From: Streptomyces sp. Ag109_O5-10
Lineage (GTDB): Bacteria > Actinomycetota > Actinomycetes > Streptomycetales > Streptomycetaceae
Direction of reading: 5' to 3'
DNA: 64,000 nt
Assembly (NCBI RefSeq): GCF_900105755.1
Contig: NZ_FNTQ01000001.1
Location: 8,866,001-8,930,000, forward strand
A program made the translations under genes and the position numbers. Positions 31,663-43,200 of this stretch are shown here, piece by piece; the stretch's first letter is position 1, and each line of letters opens with the position of its first letter. The notes beneath the pieces are model-generated. The model searched no databases. It had not been told where the DNA came from and was given only the letters and a program-made list of their open reading frames with translations.

Positions 31663-34182
31663 TCAGCGGGCGGCCGGATGGGGCAGGTCGTGGGCCTCCA
31701 GACTGATCAGCTGTTCCGCCGTCGGGGCGGTCAGCTCGGCGACGCGCTGGGCCTGGCGCTCGGTCATCTCCTGGAAGATCTGGCGGGCCGAGCGGCCGTT
31801 GCCGAAGCCCTCGCCCCGGGGCATGGCCTCGAAGAGCGAGAACAGTTCGGTACGCGCCGTGGGGGTCAGCTCGTAGCGGTGCTGCCCCGCCTGGAACTCG
31901 ACGATCGACACCAGCTCGGCCGGCTCGTAGTCCTCGAAGAGGAGGGTGCGGCCGAAGCGGGAGGCGAGACCGGGGTTGGAGCCGATGAAGCGGTGCATGT
32001 CGCCGGGGTAGCCGGCGGCGATGACCACCACGTCGTCGCGGTGGTCCTCCATCAGCTTCACCAGGGTCGCCACGGCCTCGGTGCCGAAGTCGTTGCCCGC
32101 GAAGGCCGGGGCCAGCGAGTAGGCCTCGTCGATGAAGAGGACGCCGCCGAGCGCCCGGTTGAAGGCGGCGGTGGTCTTCGGGCCGGTGTGGCCCACGTAC
32201 TCGCCGACGAGCGCGGTCCGGTCGACCTCGACCAGGTGGCCCCGGCGGAGCAGCCCGAGGGCCTTGAGGAGACGGCCGTAGAGGCGGGCGACGGTGGTCT
32301 TGCCGGTGCCGGGGTTGCCGGCGAACACCAGGTGGCGGCTGAGCGGCGGGGCCGGCAGACCGGCCTCCTCGCGGCGGCGGACCGTCTGCATGAGCTTGAC
32401 CAGGGAGCCGACGTCCTGCTTCACGCGGTCCAGGCCGACCAGTTCGTGGAGTTCGCCGAGCAGGTCCTCCAGGTTCTCCTCCTCCGGCTCGTTGGAGTCG
32501 TCGGCCGGCTTGGCGGCGGCAGGGGAGGGGGCCGCACCGGGCCTGCCGTTCGCGGGGGCGGCGGCCGGGGCGCCGAAGGTCAGCGGGGCGCCGTCGGCCG
32601 TGCAGTCCTCCAGGACCGGCTCGGCGCCCTCGTCGGTGCCCAGCGCCTCCGCGCAGTCCCGGATCCGGCAGTGCCGGAAGACCGGGTCGGCGCCCTTGGC
32701 GACGTGCAGCGCCGGGAAGCCCGCCCGGGTGACGTCGAGCGAGGTGAACGTGCCGCCCGCGCCCTCGGCCAGGAACACCCCGTTCTTGCCCGGCCGGTCG
32801 ATGTGCAGCCCGGTCACCTCCGGCCTGGCCCCGGTCCACACGACGGCGCCCGAGCCCGCGCAGTCCTCGACCCGGCCGCCCGTCACCGTCGCCTCGGCGC
32901 CCTCGTCGACCACCAGGCCGGCCGCTCCGGCGCCGCTGATCCGGATCCCGGCGAGGGAGACGGCGGCGCCCTTGGCGACCTGCACGCCGATCTCCTTCGT
33001 CCCGGTCACCGTGGTGTCCGAGACCGTGCTGCCGGCGGCCGAGCCGATGCCGATCCCGGCGGCGGTCCCGGCGACCCGGCAGCCGGTCAGCGTGGCCACC
33101 GCCCGCTCCAGGACGCTGACCCCGGTCATGGCGACGTCGGCGATCCCGCAGTCGGTCAGCTCGATCCGGGCCTCGCCCGTCGCGTGCACCCCGTGCTCGG
33201 AGCCGCCCCGCACCCGGCAGTCGGCGAGCCGCCCGACGGCCGTCCCGGCCAGATGGACCGCGCTGAAGGTGCTCCGGTCGATCCGGCAGTCGGCCAGCTC
33301 CGCCTCGGCCGAGCCGGTGACCAGGAGCCCGTTGGCCCCCGCGTCGGCCACGGAACAGCCCGACGCGCTGAGCCGCGCGGTCTCCTGCACGACCAGCCCG
33401 CTGGCGGCCGCTCCCCGGATCCGGCAGTCGGTCAGCTCGGCCCGCGCCGAACCGGTCAGATGCACCCCCGCCGCGCCGGGCGTCTCGATCCGCGACTCCC
33501 CGGCCGTGGCCTCGGTCGAGTCCTCCAGCAGCAGCCCCGCCCGGCCACTGCCCGCCAGCACCGAGTCGGTCAGCCGCAGCCGGGACCGGCCGCGCAGCCG
33601 CATCCCGGACCCGGTCGTACGCTCAAGCCGCAGCCGTACGGCGTCCAGGCTCGCCGTGCCGGACAGCACCACGCCCGTGCCGTCGACGCCGGTCACCGCC
33701 GTGTCCTCCAGGCGGGCGCGGACACCGCCCGCCAGGTGCAGACCGGCCAGCCTGGCCCCCTCCAGACGGCAGCGGCGCAGCACGACGGCCGTCGTACCGC
33801 CCTCCTCGTCCTCCGGGCCCTTCACCTGGACCCGGCCGCCCTCCACCGAGCACTCCTCCAGGACCAGCCCGGCGCCCGGCGACACGCTCACCGCGGGCAG
33901 GCCCGCGTCCGAGCCCCACACCGTGATGTTGTGCAGGGCGCAGTCCGGCCCGTCCACGGTCACCGCCGGCGCCTCACCGGGCGGCGCCGCGATCACCACG
34001 CTGCCCCGGCCGTGCTCGGCCGTGAGCACGACCGCGCGGTCCAGGACCAGGTTCTCGGTCCAGGTGCCCGGGGCGATCACCACCAGATCGCCGGGCGAGG
34101 CGGCGCGTATCGCCTCGCCGATGGTCCGGTACGCGCCCCGGCCGCCCTGCCCCTTGGGCGCCACGGTGTGACGGGTGGTCAT
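31663..34182 (-). CDS. Beta-helix / EccA-type (CbxX/CfqX) AAA+ ATPase fusion
   Basis: 839 residues from ATG 34182. Residues about 15-545 are a right-handed parallel beta-helix of many about 23-residue coils (TDCRI, GVHLTGSARAELTDC, GLLVTGSAEAELADC and so on), as in pectate-lyase-like and NosD-type proteins. After an Ala/Pro/acidic linker (about 545-580) comes a CbxX/EccA AAA+ domain: ELVGLDRVKQDV, Walker A GNPGTGKTTV (about 621-630), Walker B VLFIDEAYSL (about 680-689) and SRFGRT (arginine-finger region). EccA ATPases act as cytosolic chaperones for ESX/T7SS substrates. It follows the giant effector gene by 37 bp on the same strand, so the two form an operon. Confidence 0.9.
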   Translation of the reverse strand: MTTRHTVAPKGQGGRGAYRTIGEAIRAASPGDLVVIAPGTWTENLVLDRAVVLTAEHGRGSVVIAAPPGEAPAVTVDGPDCALHNITVWGSDAGLPAVSVSPGAGLVLEECSVEGGRVQVKGPEDEEGGTTAVVLRRCRLEGARLAGLHLAGGVRARLEDTAVTGVDGTGVVLSGTASLDAVRLRLERTTGSGMRLRGRSRLRLTDSVLAGSGRAGLLLEDSTEATAGESRIETPGAAGVHLTGSARAELTDCRIRGAAASGLVVQETARLSASGCSVADAGANGLLVTGSAEAELADCRIDRSTFSAVHLAGTAVGRLADCRVRGGSEHGVHATGEARIELTDCGIADVAMTGVSVLERAVATLTGCRVAGTAAGIGIGSAAGSTVSDTTVTGTKEIGVQVAKGAAVSLAGIRISGAGAAGLVVDEGAEATVTGGRVEDCAGSGAVVWTGARPEVTGLHIDRPGKNGVFLAEGAGGTFTSLDVTRAGFPALHVAKGADPVFRHCRIRDCAEALGTDEGAEPVLEDCTADGAPLTFGAPAAAPANGRPGAAPSPAAAKPADDSNEPEEENLEDLLGELHELVGLDRVKQDVGSLVKLMQTVRRREEAGLPAPPLSRHLVFAGNPGTGKTTVARLYGRLLKALGLLRRGHLVEVDRTALVGEYVGHTGPKTTAAFNRALGGVLFIDEAYSLAPAFAGNDFGTEAVATLVKLMEDHRDDVVVIAAGYPGDMHRFIGSNPGLASRFGRTLLFEDYEPAELVSIVEFQAGQHRYELTPTARTELFSLFEAMPRGEGFGNGRSARQIFQEMTERQAQRVAELTAPTAEQLISLEAHDLPHPAAR

Positions 34183-34219
34183 CTACGTTCCTCAGTCCTC
34201 GGTGCTCGCCGCTGCCCGG

Positions 34220-37200
34220 TCACGGTGCCTGGTAGTACGTCGGGTTGATGCTCGCACGATACGTACTGGTCAGGTACAGCGACTGGATCGTCTTCTCGAA
34301 GATCTTGAAGGGTAGCTGGATCCAGAAGTCGGCGAAGCCCTGGCGGTGGAAGAGCCGGCCGCCCGCGCTCATCACGAACACGTTCTTGACCAGGCCGGTG
34401 GTGGCCGCCGTGGTGACCGAGGCGGCGGCGTTGATCCCGCCCTCCCAGACCGCGTCCCCGCCGTGCAGCTTCACGGTCTGCCCGTCCGCGTCGGTGACGC
34501 CCCATACGGCCGCGTTCATGCTGCCGTTGACCCAGCCGGACAGCGCACCGCTCAGGACCCCGAACGAGAAGTCGTACACACCGCCCCGCCAGCGGGTCGG
34601 CGTCTCGTTGCCCGCCCACTCGTTGGCCCAGGTCTTGTCGTGGTTGAGCGGACGCCGGGTCCACGGCTTGCCGCCGTCGATGTTGGCGATGCCCGCCTTG
34701 AACCGGCCGAGCTTCTCGAACCCGAGGGCCCGGCTCTCGTGCACCGCGGTGCTCAGACCCGTCTTGAGGGTCGCGCCGACCGCCGCGTTGGCGAACGACT
34801 TCAGCGCGTCCTTGCCGGTGAACGGCTTGTTCTGGACGGCGGCGACGATCCCGTTGACGGCGAGGTTCGCGCCGAACTCCAGGATGAACTCCTGGCCGAG
34901 CTCCAGCGCCGCCTTCTTGGCCACGGACTGCCAGTACGGCTCGTGACGCGCCTCGCGCAGCGCCGCGTCGCCGCCGGGCACCACCGTGCCGGACCACGGC
35001 ATCCGCTGGGCCTCCCGGGTGGTACGGCCCCAGCCGCGGATCTCGGTGAGCGGGCCGCGGAAGTCGTACTCGTTGCCGGTGAGCCGCATCCGGCCGAAGC
35101 TGTCCCGCTCGAACACCAGGCCGCTGTCGGTGCGCTGGGCGATCAGGTCGCCGTTCCTGTTGTAGCGGTTCCACTGGCCGCGCCAGGCGTCGGTCTCCAG
35201 GAAGCCGCCGCCGTCGGCCTTGCGCTCCCGCACCACGCTGCCGTGGTCGAACTCCTTCCAGACCGAGCCGGCCGGGGTGTTCTGCGTGACGGTCGTGCTG
35301 TACGCCCGCACCCGCAGCGGTCCGCCGTTGTGGACCGGGGTCTCGCGCAGGACGGTGGGCGCGGCCTGACCGGGGACGTGCAACTCGTCACGGAAGTGGC
35401 GGGCGCCGTGCGCCCATTGGTCCTGCCACGCCCGGCCGTTCCACCAGCGGCGGATCTGCTCGCCGTTGCCCACGCCGATGGGCGTGCCGTTGCGTTCATG
35501 GGCGCTGACGCGCCAGTTGCCCCGGTCGTCCCGCCAGGCGTCGACGTACCGGCCGGAGTCCAGCATCCGGCGCTCGCGGACCAGGTTCCCGTTGCCGTCG
35601 TAGTCCCGGTAGGAGTCGTCCCAGGGCAGCCGCGAGTCGTTCGAGCCGCGGAAGAACTCCCGTCGGCCGCTGCCCAGTTCGGTGCCCTGCGCGTCCAGCT
35701 CACGCCAGGTCCAGCGGCCCGAGTCGGCGCGGCCGGAGCCCTGGACCACCCGTCCGGCGGTGCCGTCCGGGTGGGCGTGGCTCTGCCCGACGAGGTTGCC
35801 GTGCGGGTCCCGGTCCACCCAGGTGCGGTCACCGGTGAACTCCCGCACGACCCCGTTCGGGCGGCCCTCCCGGACGGTCCGGGTGACGCCGCCGGCGTCC
35901 CGGTGGACGTCCTGCCAGAGCCTGCCCTGCGGGTCGTTCGTGAGCTGTTGGCGGTAGCCCCTGAGATCGCCGGCCTGCCAGGGGAGGTCGCCCGGGTGGG
36001 CCGGGGCGTGGTCGGGGCGCGCCGCGTGATCGCCCACCTTCAGGGAGGTGCCGTCGTGCAGCTTGCCGCTGAACCGGGCGAAGCTGCCGTCGGAGGCCAG
36101 GTCCAGAGCGCTGCCGTCCATCGCGACGTAGCGCACCCCGGACGTGGTGGTGCCGTCGCCCGCCTCCTTCGTCCACGTGAACAGCTGGTAGGTGTCGTCG
36201 CCGCGGACATGGGCGTACGGCGGCCGGGTGTGCTCGGCGCCGGCCAGCCAGCGGGTGCGGATCCAGGTGGGCGGGCGCTGCTCGCGCCAGCGGTCGGTGG
36301 TCAGGAAGCCGCCGGCGAGGCTCTCGCGCTTGCCGACCTCCTTGCCGTGCGGGGAGTGCCGCTCCCAGGTGGCGCGGAGGGTCCCGTCGGCCGGGTTCAT
36401 GGCGTGTTCCTGGTACTGGCCGGCCCGCTCGGGCCATTCGGCCATGCCCCACTGCTGCTGGGCGATCCGGCCGTCCGCGGTGCGGTCGGTCCAGCCGCCG
36501 CCGATGCGCTCACGGGTTCGCGGGCCCGACGCGATCACCTTGCCGTCGCCGTCGTAACGGTGCCAGGTCCAGGCGCCGTTGCCGTCCACGGTCCCCAGGG
36601 TGTGGCCGGTCCGGCCGTCGAACTTCTGCAGCCCGTCACGGTACTCGCGCACCGTGCGGCCCCGGCCGTCGGTGTCGCGCCAGCCGGTGCCCGCCGTGTC
36701 GTGGTGCCGGCTGCCCGTGCCGGCCGGAGTGCCGGTGTCGTCCCAGCGCACCCAGTGGGTACGGGGGTTGGTCCGGGCGAAGGCGATCGTGTCGGTACGC
36801 CGGAAGGAGTCGACCACGTCGCCGGAGGCACCGGGCAGCACCCGGCGCTCGAAGACCGGCACCTGCTTCCCGGTGGAGCTGAGCAGCTTGACGTGACCGC
36901 CCGCGGCGCCGGAGAGGTCGGCGGTGCCGTGGTGGAAGGACCCGGCCGCCACGGCCTCCCCGGACCTGGTGGTCCGCTCCCAGGTGCCCGCGACGTGGTC
37001 GACGACGTACCGGTAGTCCGTGCGCCGCCCGTTGTCCAGCACGTTGAAGCCCTGCCGGGCCACGCTGCCGTCGGCGGCCAGGTGCACGAACTCGCCGTCC
37101 CGCGGGCTGGTCCGGTCGCCGAACGTGATCCGGGTGGTGCCGTCGGGCCGCCCGACGGCGTCCCAGTGCGCGAGCCGGGCGCCGGCCGCGTCCTCCAGCC

Positions 37201-40200
37201 AGGCGCCCGCGTGCTCCGCGGTCGGCGGAGTCACGACGAGGTGGCGTCCGCCGTGGCCCGCGGGCAGCGGGGTGCCGGTGGCCGTGACGGCGCCCCGGGC
37301 GTCGTACCGGGTGAACGTCCCGTCGGCCAGGGTGGTGCGGTGGCCGCCGCCGGGCAGCGGGACCGTCTCCCGGACGAACCGGCCGGTGTGCTGGTCGAAG
37401 ACCTGCCGGCCGCCGGGACCCGCGATCTCGACGCGGCCGGCCGCGTCGAAGCCGACCGCGCGCGCCGGGTCCGGCGCGAAGGCCTCGTCCAGCCAGCGCT
37501 GATCCGCGCCGAGCGGCCGGTCCAGATGCCCGGCGGGCACGCCGCCCCGTCCCGTCAGCCGCAGTCCGTCTCCCGCGAAGTCGCCGTTGGGCGCGAAGGT
37601 GCGGTGGCCGGTGGCGTGCACGGTCCGGAAACCGCCGTTGCCGGGGAGCGCGGTGACCGTGTCGGGCAGCGGGTTGCGGCCTGCGTCCGTGAGACGGAAG
37701 CCGCCTGCCTCGTCCGGCTCGGCGAACCGGGCGCCGCGCGGCCCGCCGGCCGGGTCGGCCAGCGCGGTCGAGGTGCTCACCGGGCGGCCCTCGGCGTCGT
37801 ACAGCACGGACTCGCCGGTGACGTCGTCGATCGTGCGCGGCCGATCGCCCTCGACCGCTACCACCCGTTGGATCAGCGGCTGCCCCGCCGCGTCGGTGAG
37901 AAGGTGACCGCCCGCGCCGTCCGGTACGACGATCCGGGCGCCGCGCGCGTTCGCCGCCGGGTCGAACAGTGCGAGGCCGACGTCCTGGTAGCGGCCGTCG
38001 CCCGCGAACCTGCTGGTCGCCCCGCTCGCCTCGTCGGTCACCCGGAAACCTGAGCCGCCGGGCAGTTCGGTGACCGCCTGAGGCAACCGGGCACCGGACG
38101 GGTCGGTCAGGGTGAAGCGGCCCGCACCCTCGTCGGCCAGGAACCGCTCCCCACGGATTCCCCGCGGGTCGGTCAGCGAGACGCCGGTCTCCTGGAGGCG
38201 GCCCTGACCGTCGTGGCGGACGGACACCCCGGTCGTCCCGTCGGTGACCCTGACACCGTTCCCGTCACCCAGGTCCTGCACCCGCAGGTCGAGCCGGTTG
38301 CCCGCGAGATCGGTGACATGGACGTCCGCGGCGCCGGTGACCCGCACCCGGTCGGTCCCGGCGGGCACGCCGTCCCGGCCGGTGAGCTGGACGCCCTCGT
38401 CGAGCTGGGCGCCCAGGGAGTCCACGCGCCGGGTGACGCCGGTGTCGAGATGGGTGATCCGTGCGGCGCCGTCGGGCAGCGGGAAGGCGGTGAGCCGGTC
38501 GGCCCCCGGGCCGTGCACCGTCAGAACCTGGGGCGTGCCGTGGCCGTTGATGCCGGTGTGCAGACGCAGGCCGGTCGGCCCGCCGCCGGCCCCGAGCAGT
38601 GGCGTGTCGTAGGCGATGCGGTCGCCGTTCACGGTGTAGGTGTCGACGATGTCCGACTGCGTGTGCCGGACGTCGAAACCGCCGTCCGGCCGGGCGACGA
38701 CCGTGCGCGTCGGGTCCGGGTGCAGGTGCTGGTCGAGTACCTGAAGCGTCACCGAGCCGTCCTGGCCCACACTGCGTTGGATGGCAAGGCCGTTCGGCCC
38801 GCTCGTACCCGAGTCGTTCAGAGCGATGTGGTTGACCGCCGGCGGGGCCGTGTCGGGCAGCGTGTCGAACTTGCCCGCGCCGATCGTCGCGCCGCGCCGG
38901 GTGGCCCCCAGCTCGATCTCGCGGATCCGGGCCTCGATCTCGGTCGGATGGACCCCGAGGTCCTCGAGGTTCGTGTAGGCGGTGCGGAACCGGTCCTGAG
39001 CGGTGATCAGCTCGTGGTTGAGCTGCACGTCGTATTCACTGACACCCCGTGAGGTGCTGGCTCCGCCCGGTGCGCCGCGCAGATCCTCGACCCGGTTCAG
39101 TTCGACCCGGGCGGACGACAGCTCGACCCAGGCCTCGCGGAACGGCCGACCGTCGCCGCCCAGCAGTTCGTCGAAGCGCGCCGAATCCTCCGCCCACGGC
39201 GTCTCCCCGGGCTGCCGGGAGGGTACGGCCGGGCCCTTGCCGCGGTCCGGCCGGACGGGGGCGGCAGGGGTGGTGTCGCCGTCGTGGCGGGCGGGTGCCG
39301 CCGGGGTCGTGTCACCGTGTGGCGGGGGCGGTGCGGCGAAGGTGGTGTCACCGGTGTTCCGGAGCGGCGGGGTGCCGGCCAGCAGGCTCAGGGCGTCGTT
39401 CTGCCGTTGGGCCTGCGCGGACCGGTCCATGCCGTCGAGCGTCGTCTGCAGCGTGGCCCGCGTGTGCGGCGTCGTGCCGCCGTCGGCGAGGGCGGCACGG
39501 ATGCGGCCGGCCAGCCCGTCCCCGTCGCCGCCGAGCCGCCGGAAGTCGTCGAGCAGCCGGTAGGCGTCCGCCTCGGCCCGCACCTGCCGCAGCAGCTGTT
39601 CCACTCCGGGGCGGCGGGCCGACACCGGGCGGTCCCGCAGGAAGCGCTCGGCCGCGTCCGCCAGGTTGTCGAGGGCATGGGCCCGCTGCGCCAACTGGTC
39701 GGCGGGAACGCGGTGGAAGGCGTCGAGAGCACGGTCGACGTACCGGATCAGAGAGCGGGCGCGGATGCCGTTCTCCCGGTACGTGCTGCGGCGGAAGGCG
39801 GCCCGGTCGAGGAGGTCGGGAGCGGCCGGGTGAACGGTGCCGGGCGCCGGTGCCGCCACGGTGGTGTCGCCGGTCCGCCGGGGCGTCCCGAGCACGTCGC
39901 CGAGGACGGCGTCACCGAGTGGCCGGGCGGGCCGGCCGCCGTCGATCCGGGTGTCGTCGAGAGGCGTCGCGGCCGTGTCGGAATCGGTGGGGTGGGGCGG
40001 GGTGGTGTCGGTGTCCGGGAGGTGTGGGGTGCGCGTCTCGGATCGGGTGAGGTGCGGCGCGGTCGGGTCGGCCTTCGTGAGCCCGGACGGAAGTGTGTGG
40101 CTGTCGGACGGGTGCGGCTGGAAGGCCTCCGGCGCGGTCTCGGTGGGCCGGTGCGGAGCGGTGGTGTCGGAGAGGTGCTGCGGTGCGGTCTCCGCGTCGA

Positions 40201-43200
40201 GGGGGTGCGTGGCGGCGCCGTGGCCCGTGGCGGGCGGAACGGCGGTGTCGCCCCCCTTCAGTAGCGGCGGGAGCGTCTCGGAGTCGGTGTGGTGCGGGGC
40301 CGGCGACTGCGTGCCGGCGTCGTGGGGTGCCGGGGCATGCGACGACGGGGTCTTGGTGTCGAGGTCGTGCGGGGCCGGGGTCTTGGTGTCGAGGTCGTGC
40401 GGGGCCGGGGTCTTGGTTTCGATGTCGTGCGGGGCCGGGGTCTTGGTGTCGAGGTCGTGCGGCGACGGTGACTTGGTTTCGATGTCGTGCGGCGACGAGT
40501 ACACGGTGTTCGTGTCGGTGTGGTGCGGGGCCGGTGACGTGGTGTCGAGGTCGTGCGGGGCCGGGGGCACGGTGTTCGTGTCGGTGTGGTGTGGCGCCGG
40601 TGGGCTGGTGTCCGGGTCGCGCGGCGCGGGGGAGCCGTGCGGCGGGTGGCCGTCTCCGGTGAGCGCGCCGGCCTCGGTGTCAGGGCCCGACAGGGTGTGG
40701 GGGAGCTCGGGTCCGGCGTGGACCGGGCCCCCGAGGCCCTCGGTCACGGTGGACGTGGAGGGCACCGGCAGGCCGGTGTCGAGCTCCGCCGGCAGCAGCA
40801 GCTTGCGGCCCTGCTCGGTGAGGTGCAGGCCGTCCGGCTCGCCCTTGACCAGGCCCGCCTTGCGCATCTCGTCGAACGCGACCTTGAACTCGGTCTTGTC
40901 GAGGCCCACCGCCGCCTTGGTGTGAGTGCCCCTGCTGGAGTTCTTGAGCACCCGGAAGCCGTCCGAGTGGCCGAGCGCCCGGGCCATCCGCTTCATGTCC
41001 TCGGTGATGCCGGGGATCGACTGCAGTGCCTGTTCGGCCTGCTGGGGCAGCGCGCTCAGATCGGCCGGACCCGTCCCGGGAGCCGCCGTGGACGTCCCCG
41101 CGTCCGGCGTCTTGACGACCGGCGCCTTCGCCGCCTTCGGCTCGGTCTTCAGCTGCGCGATCCGGGTGTCGATGTCGGCCAGGAGCTTGATGCGCTCGCC
41201 GAGCAGCTTCTCCGCCATGTCCTTGCGCGGGCCGTCGGCGACGGCGTGGAACTCCCGCGACAGGTCGACCGACTGCTGGGCGTGCGGTCGGGCCCTGTTG
41301 AGGTTGTGGCGAACCGCTCTGGCGTTGCCGCTCCTGAGGGCGTTGTCCGCCTGGCGAACCCGGTCGGACGCCTCGTCGAACGCCTTGCCCGCGGCCCGCG
41401 CGACCGGGTCGACGTTGCCGTCGGGCAGGTAGCGTCCGTCGCCGTCCGCGTCGTGCACCTCGCGCGGTTGCGGCCACTCGGTCCGGACCTGGCTCCCGTG
41501 CGGGTTGATGGGCAGTCCGGAGCCGAACTTGGCCTCCGGCCGGTACAGCTTGGAGATGACCGAGCCCAGCTCCTCCGGGTTCTCGGATTCGGCCAGCAGC
41601 CGGAAGACGTCGTCCTTGAAGGTGCCGCCGATGAGGTGCACTTCGCGCACCACCGAGAGGGAGAGCGCCTCGCGCACGTGCTCGCCGTGGAAGACCTCCT
41701 GTTCGAAGGAGACCTGGCGGGCGCTCTCGCCGTTGCGGTACGTGTACGTCCAGCGGCCCCTCGTGCCCACGTCGTTGAAGCCTTCGTCGTACTTCGCGCT
41801 CCGCACGACGTCGTCGCCGACCGTGAGCCGGCTCATCGTGTCACGGTCCAGCGGATGCAGCTGGTCGTGCAGCGAGACCCAGCCGCCCCGCTCCTCCAGG
41901 ACCTTCGCGTCGAAGACGAGGGTGGTCGGCCCGTAGCGGGTCGCCATCGGCTTGTCGCCGACCTCCAACCGGAAGAACACGAAGTCGTCGTTGCCCAGGT
42001 TGGAGGTGTTCTTCGCCGAACTCTTGCCGGACGCGAGGAACCTGACGCCCCGGCGGGCCAGGTCGCCCTGGGAGGACATCACACCGCTGTTGGCGATGGC
42101 GTGGTAGGCCGGGGTGGCGTGTTTGATCCGGTAGGGCAGGTCCATGAGCTTGTCCCGCAACTGCTCGAACCGCACCCGTTCCGCGGACGGCATGTCCTTC
42201 AGCAGGTCGTCGACCTCGGCGCGCAGGTCCTGGATGTTCCGCTCGGAGAGCTTGCGCACGAAGTCGTGCTGCTCGGACCGCGACAGTCTGTCGAAACCCT
42301 GGAAGTCCTCGAACACCCTCTGCCACTGTGCCTCGGTGCCGGGCAGCACGGCTTTCCACTGGCTGCCGGTGTGCACCTCGCCGAACGCCTGGTTCTCGCG
42401 GTAGCGCCGCACGAGAGCCGGCAGGCCGCGTCGGACGTCGGCCACCGAGGCGTCGGTGCCGAGGAAGCCCTTGAGGACCAGGGAGTCGCCGGGCCCGGCG
42501 GCCTGGGCGGCCTCGTCGACCAGGTGGGCGAGGTGGTGGGCGACGGCGGCGACGGGACCGTGCTGGTTGCGCAGGGTGTAGGTGCCGCCGAACCGGGCGG
42601 CGTCCGTGACATGGCCCTGCAATGACGCGTCGAGTTCGGTGGCGGCCCGGTCGAGTTTGCCGGCCAGTTCCCTGAGTTCCTCCGGGGCCGCCGAGCCCGC
42701 CCTGACCTGTCCTTCGAGGTCGTTGGCGAGTTGCTGTACGTGGCGCGACTGGTCCCGGATCTCCTGGCCGGTCCTGATGAACTGGTCCGGACGGGCGGAG
42801 CCGTCGGTCGTGGCGCGGGTCCGGACGTCGAGGTCCAGCGCGTGGCGCTGCAGGGCCCGCGCCCGGTCGATGTCTCCCGCCCCCGCGAACTGGTCGACGA
42901 GCAGGTTCAGTTCCCGCTGCGAGAGCAGATGGTTGTCCAGCTCGTGCCGGAAGGCCTCGTCCAGTTCGCGGGAGGTGCCCTCGAACGTCGTGGTCGCCCT
43001 GCGGACCTCGTCCTTCGCCTCCGCGATCTTGTCGGCGTCCTTGCCGGTCTGCGTCTGTTTCATCTCCGCCTGATGCAGTTCCTGACGTGCCTTGGTCTGG
43101 TCGGCGAGGATCTCGCCCAGGCGCCGGGGAGGCGGTGCGGACAGGGCCGCGTCCGTCGTGGCGTGGGCGGCCGGAGCGGGGGCCGCGGGCGCGGCGGTCC

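Noticed and set aside
34346..38053. 1235-codon open frame on the plus strand opposite the giant gene, and similar long plus-strand frames at 31678-34248, 40553-42625, 43781-48076 and 51579-54296
   Set aside because: They are mirror frames of strongly coding minus-strand genes in GC-rich DNA; they show repetitive Gly/Arg/Val-rich translations, no domains, and no suitable starts.
40351..40500. 30-bp tandem units resembling a repeat array such as CRISPR
   Set aside because: The repeats are direct with no spacers and lie in frame within the giant gene, encoding a Pro/Thr/His peptide. No cas gene is present.
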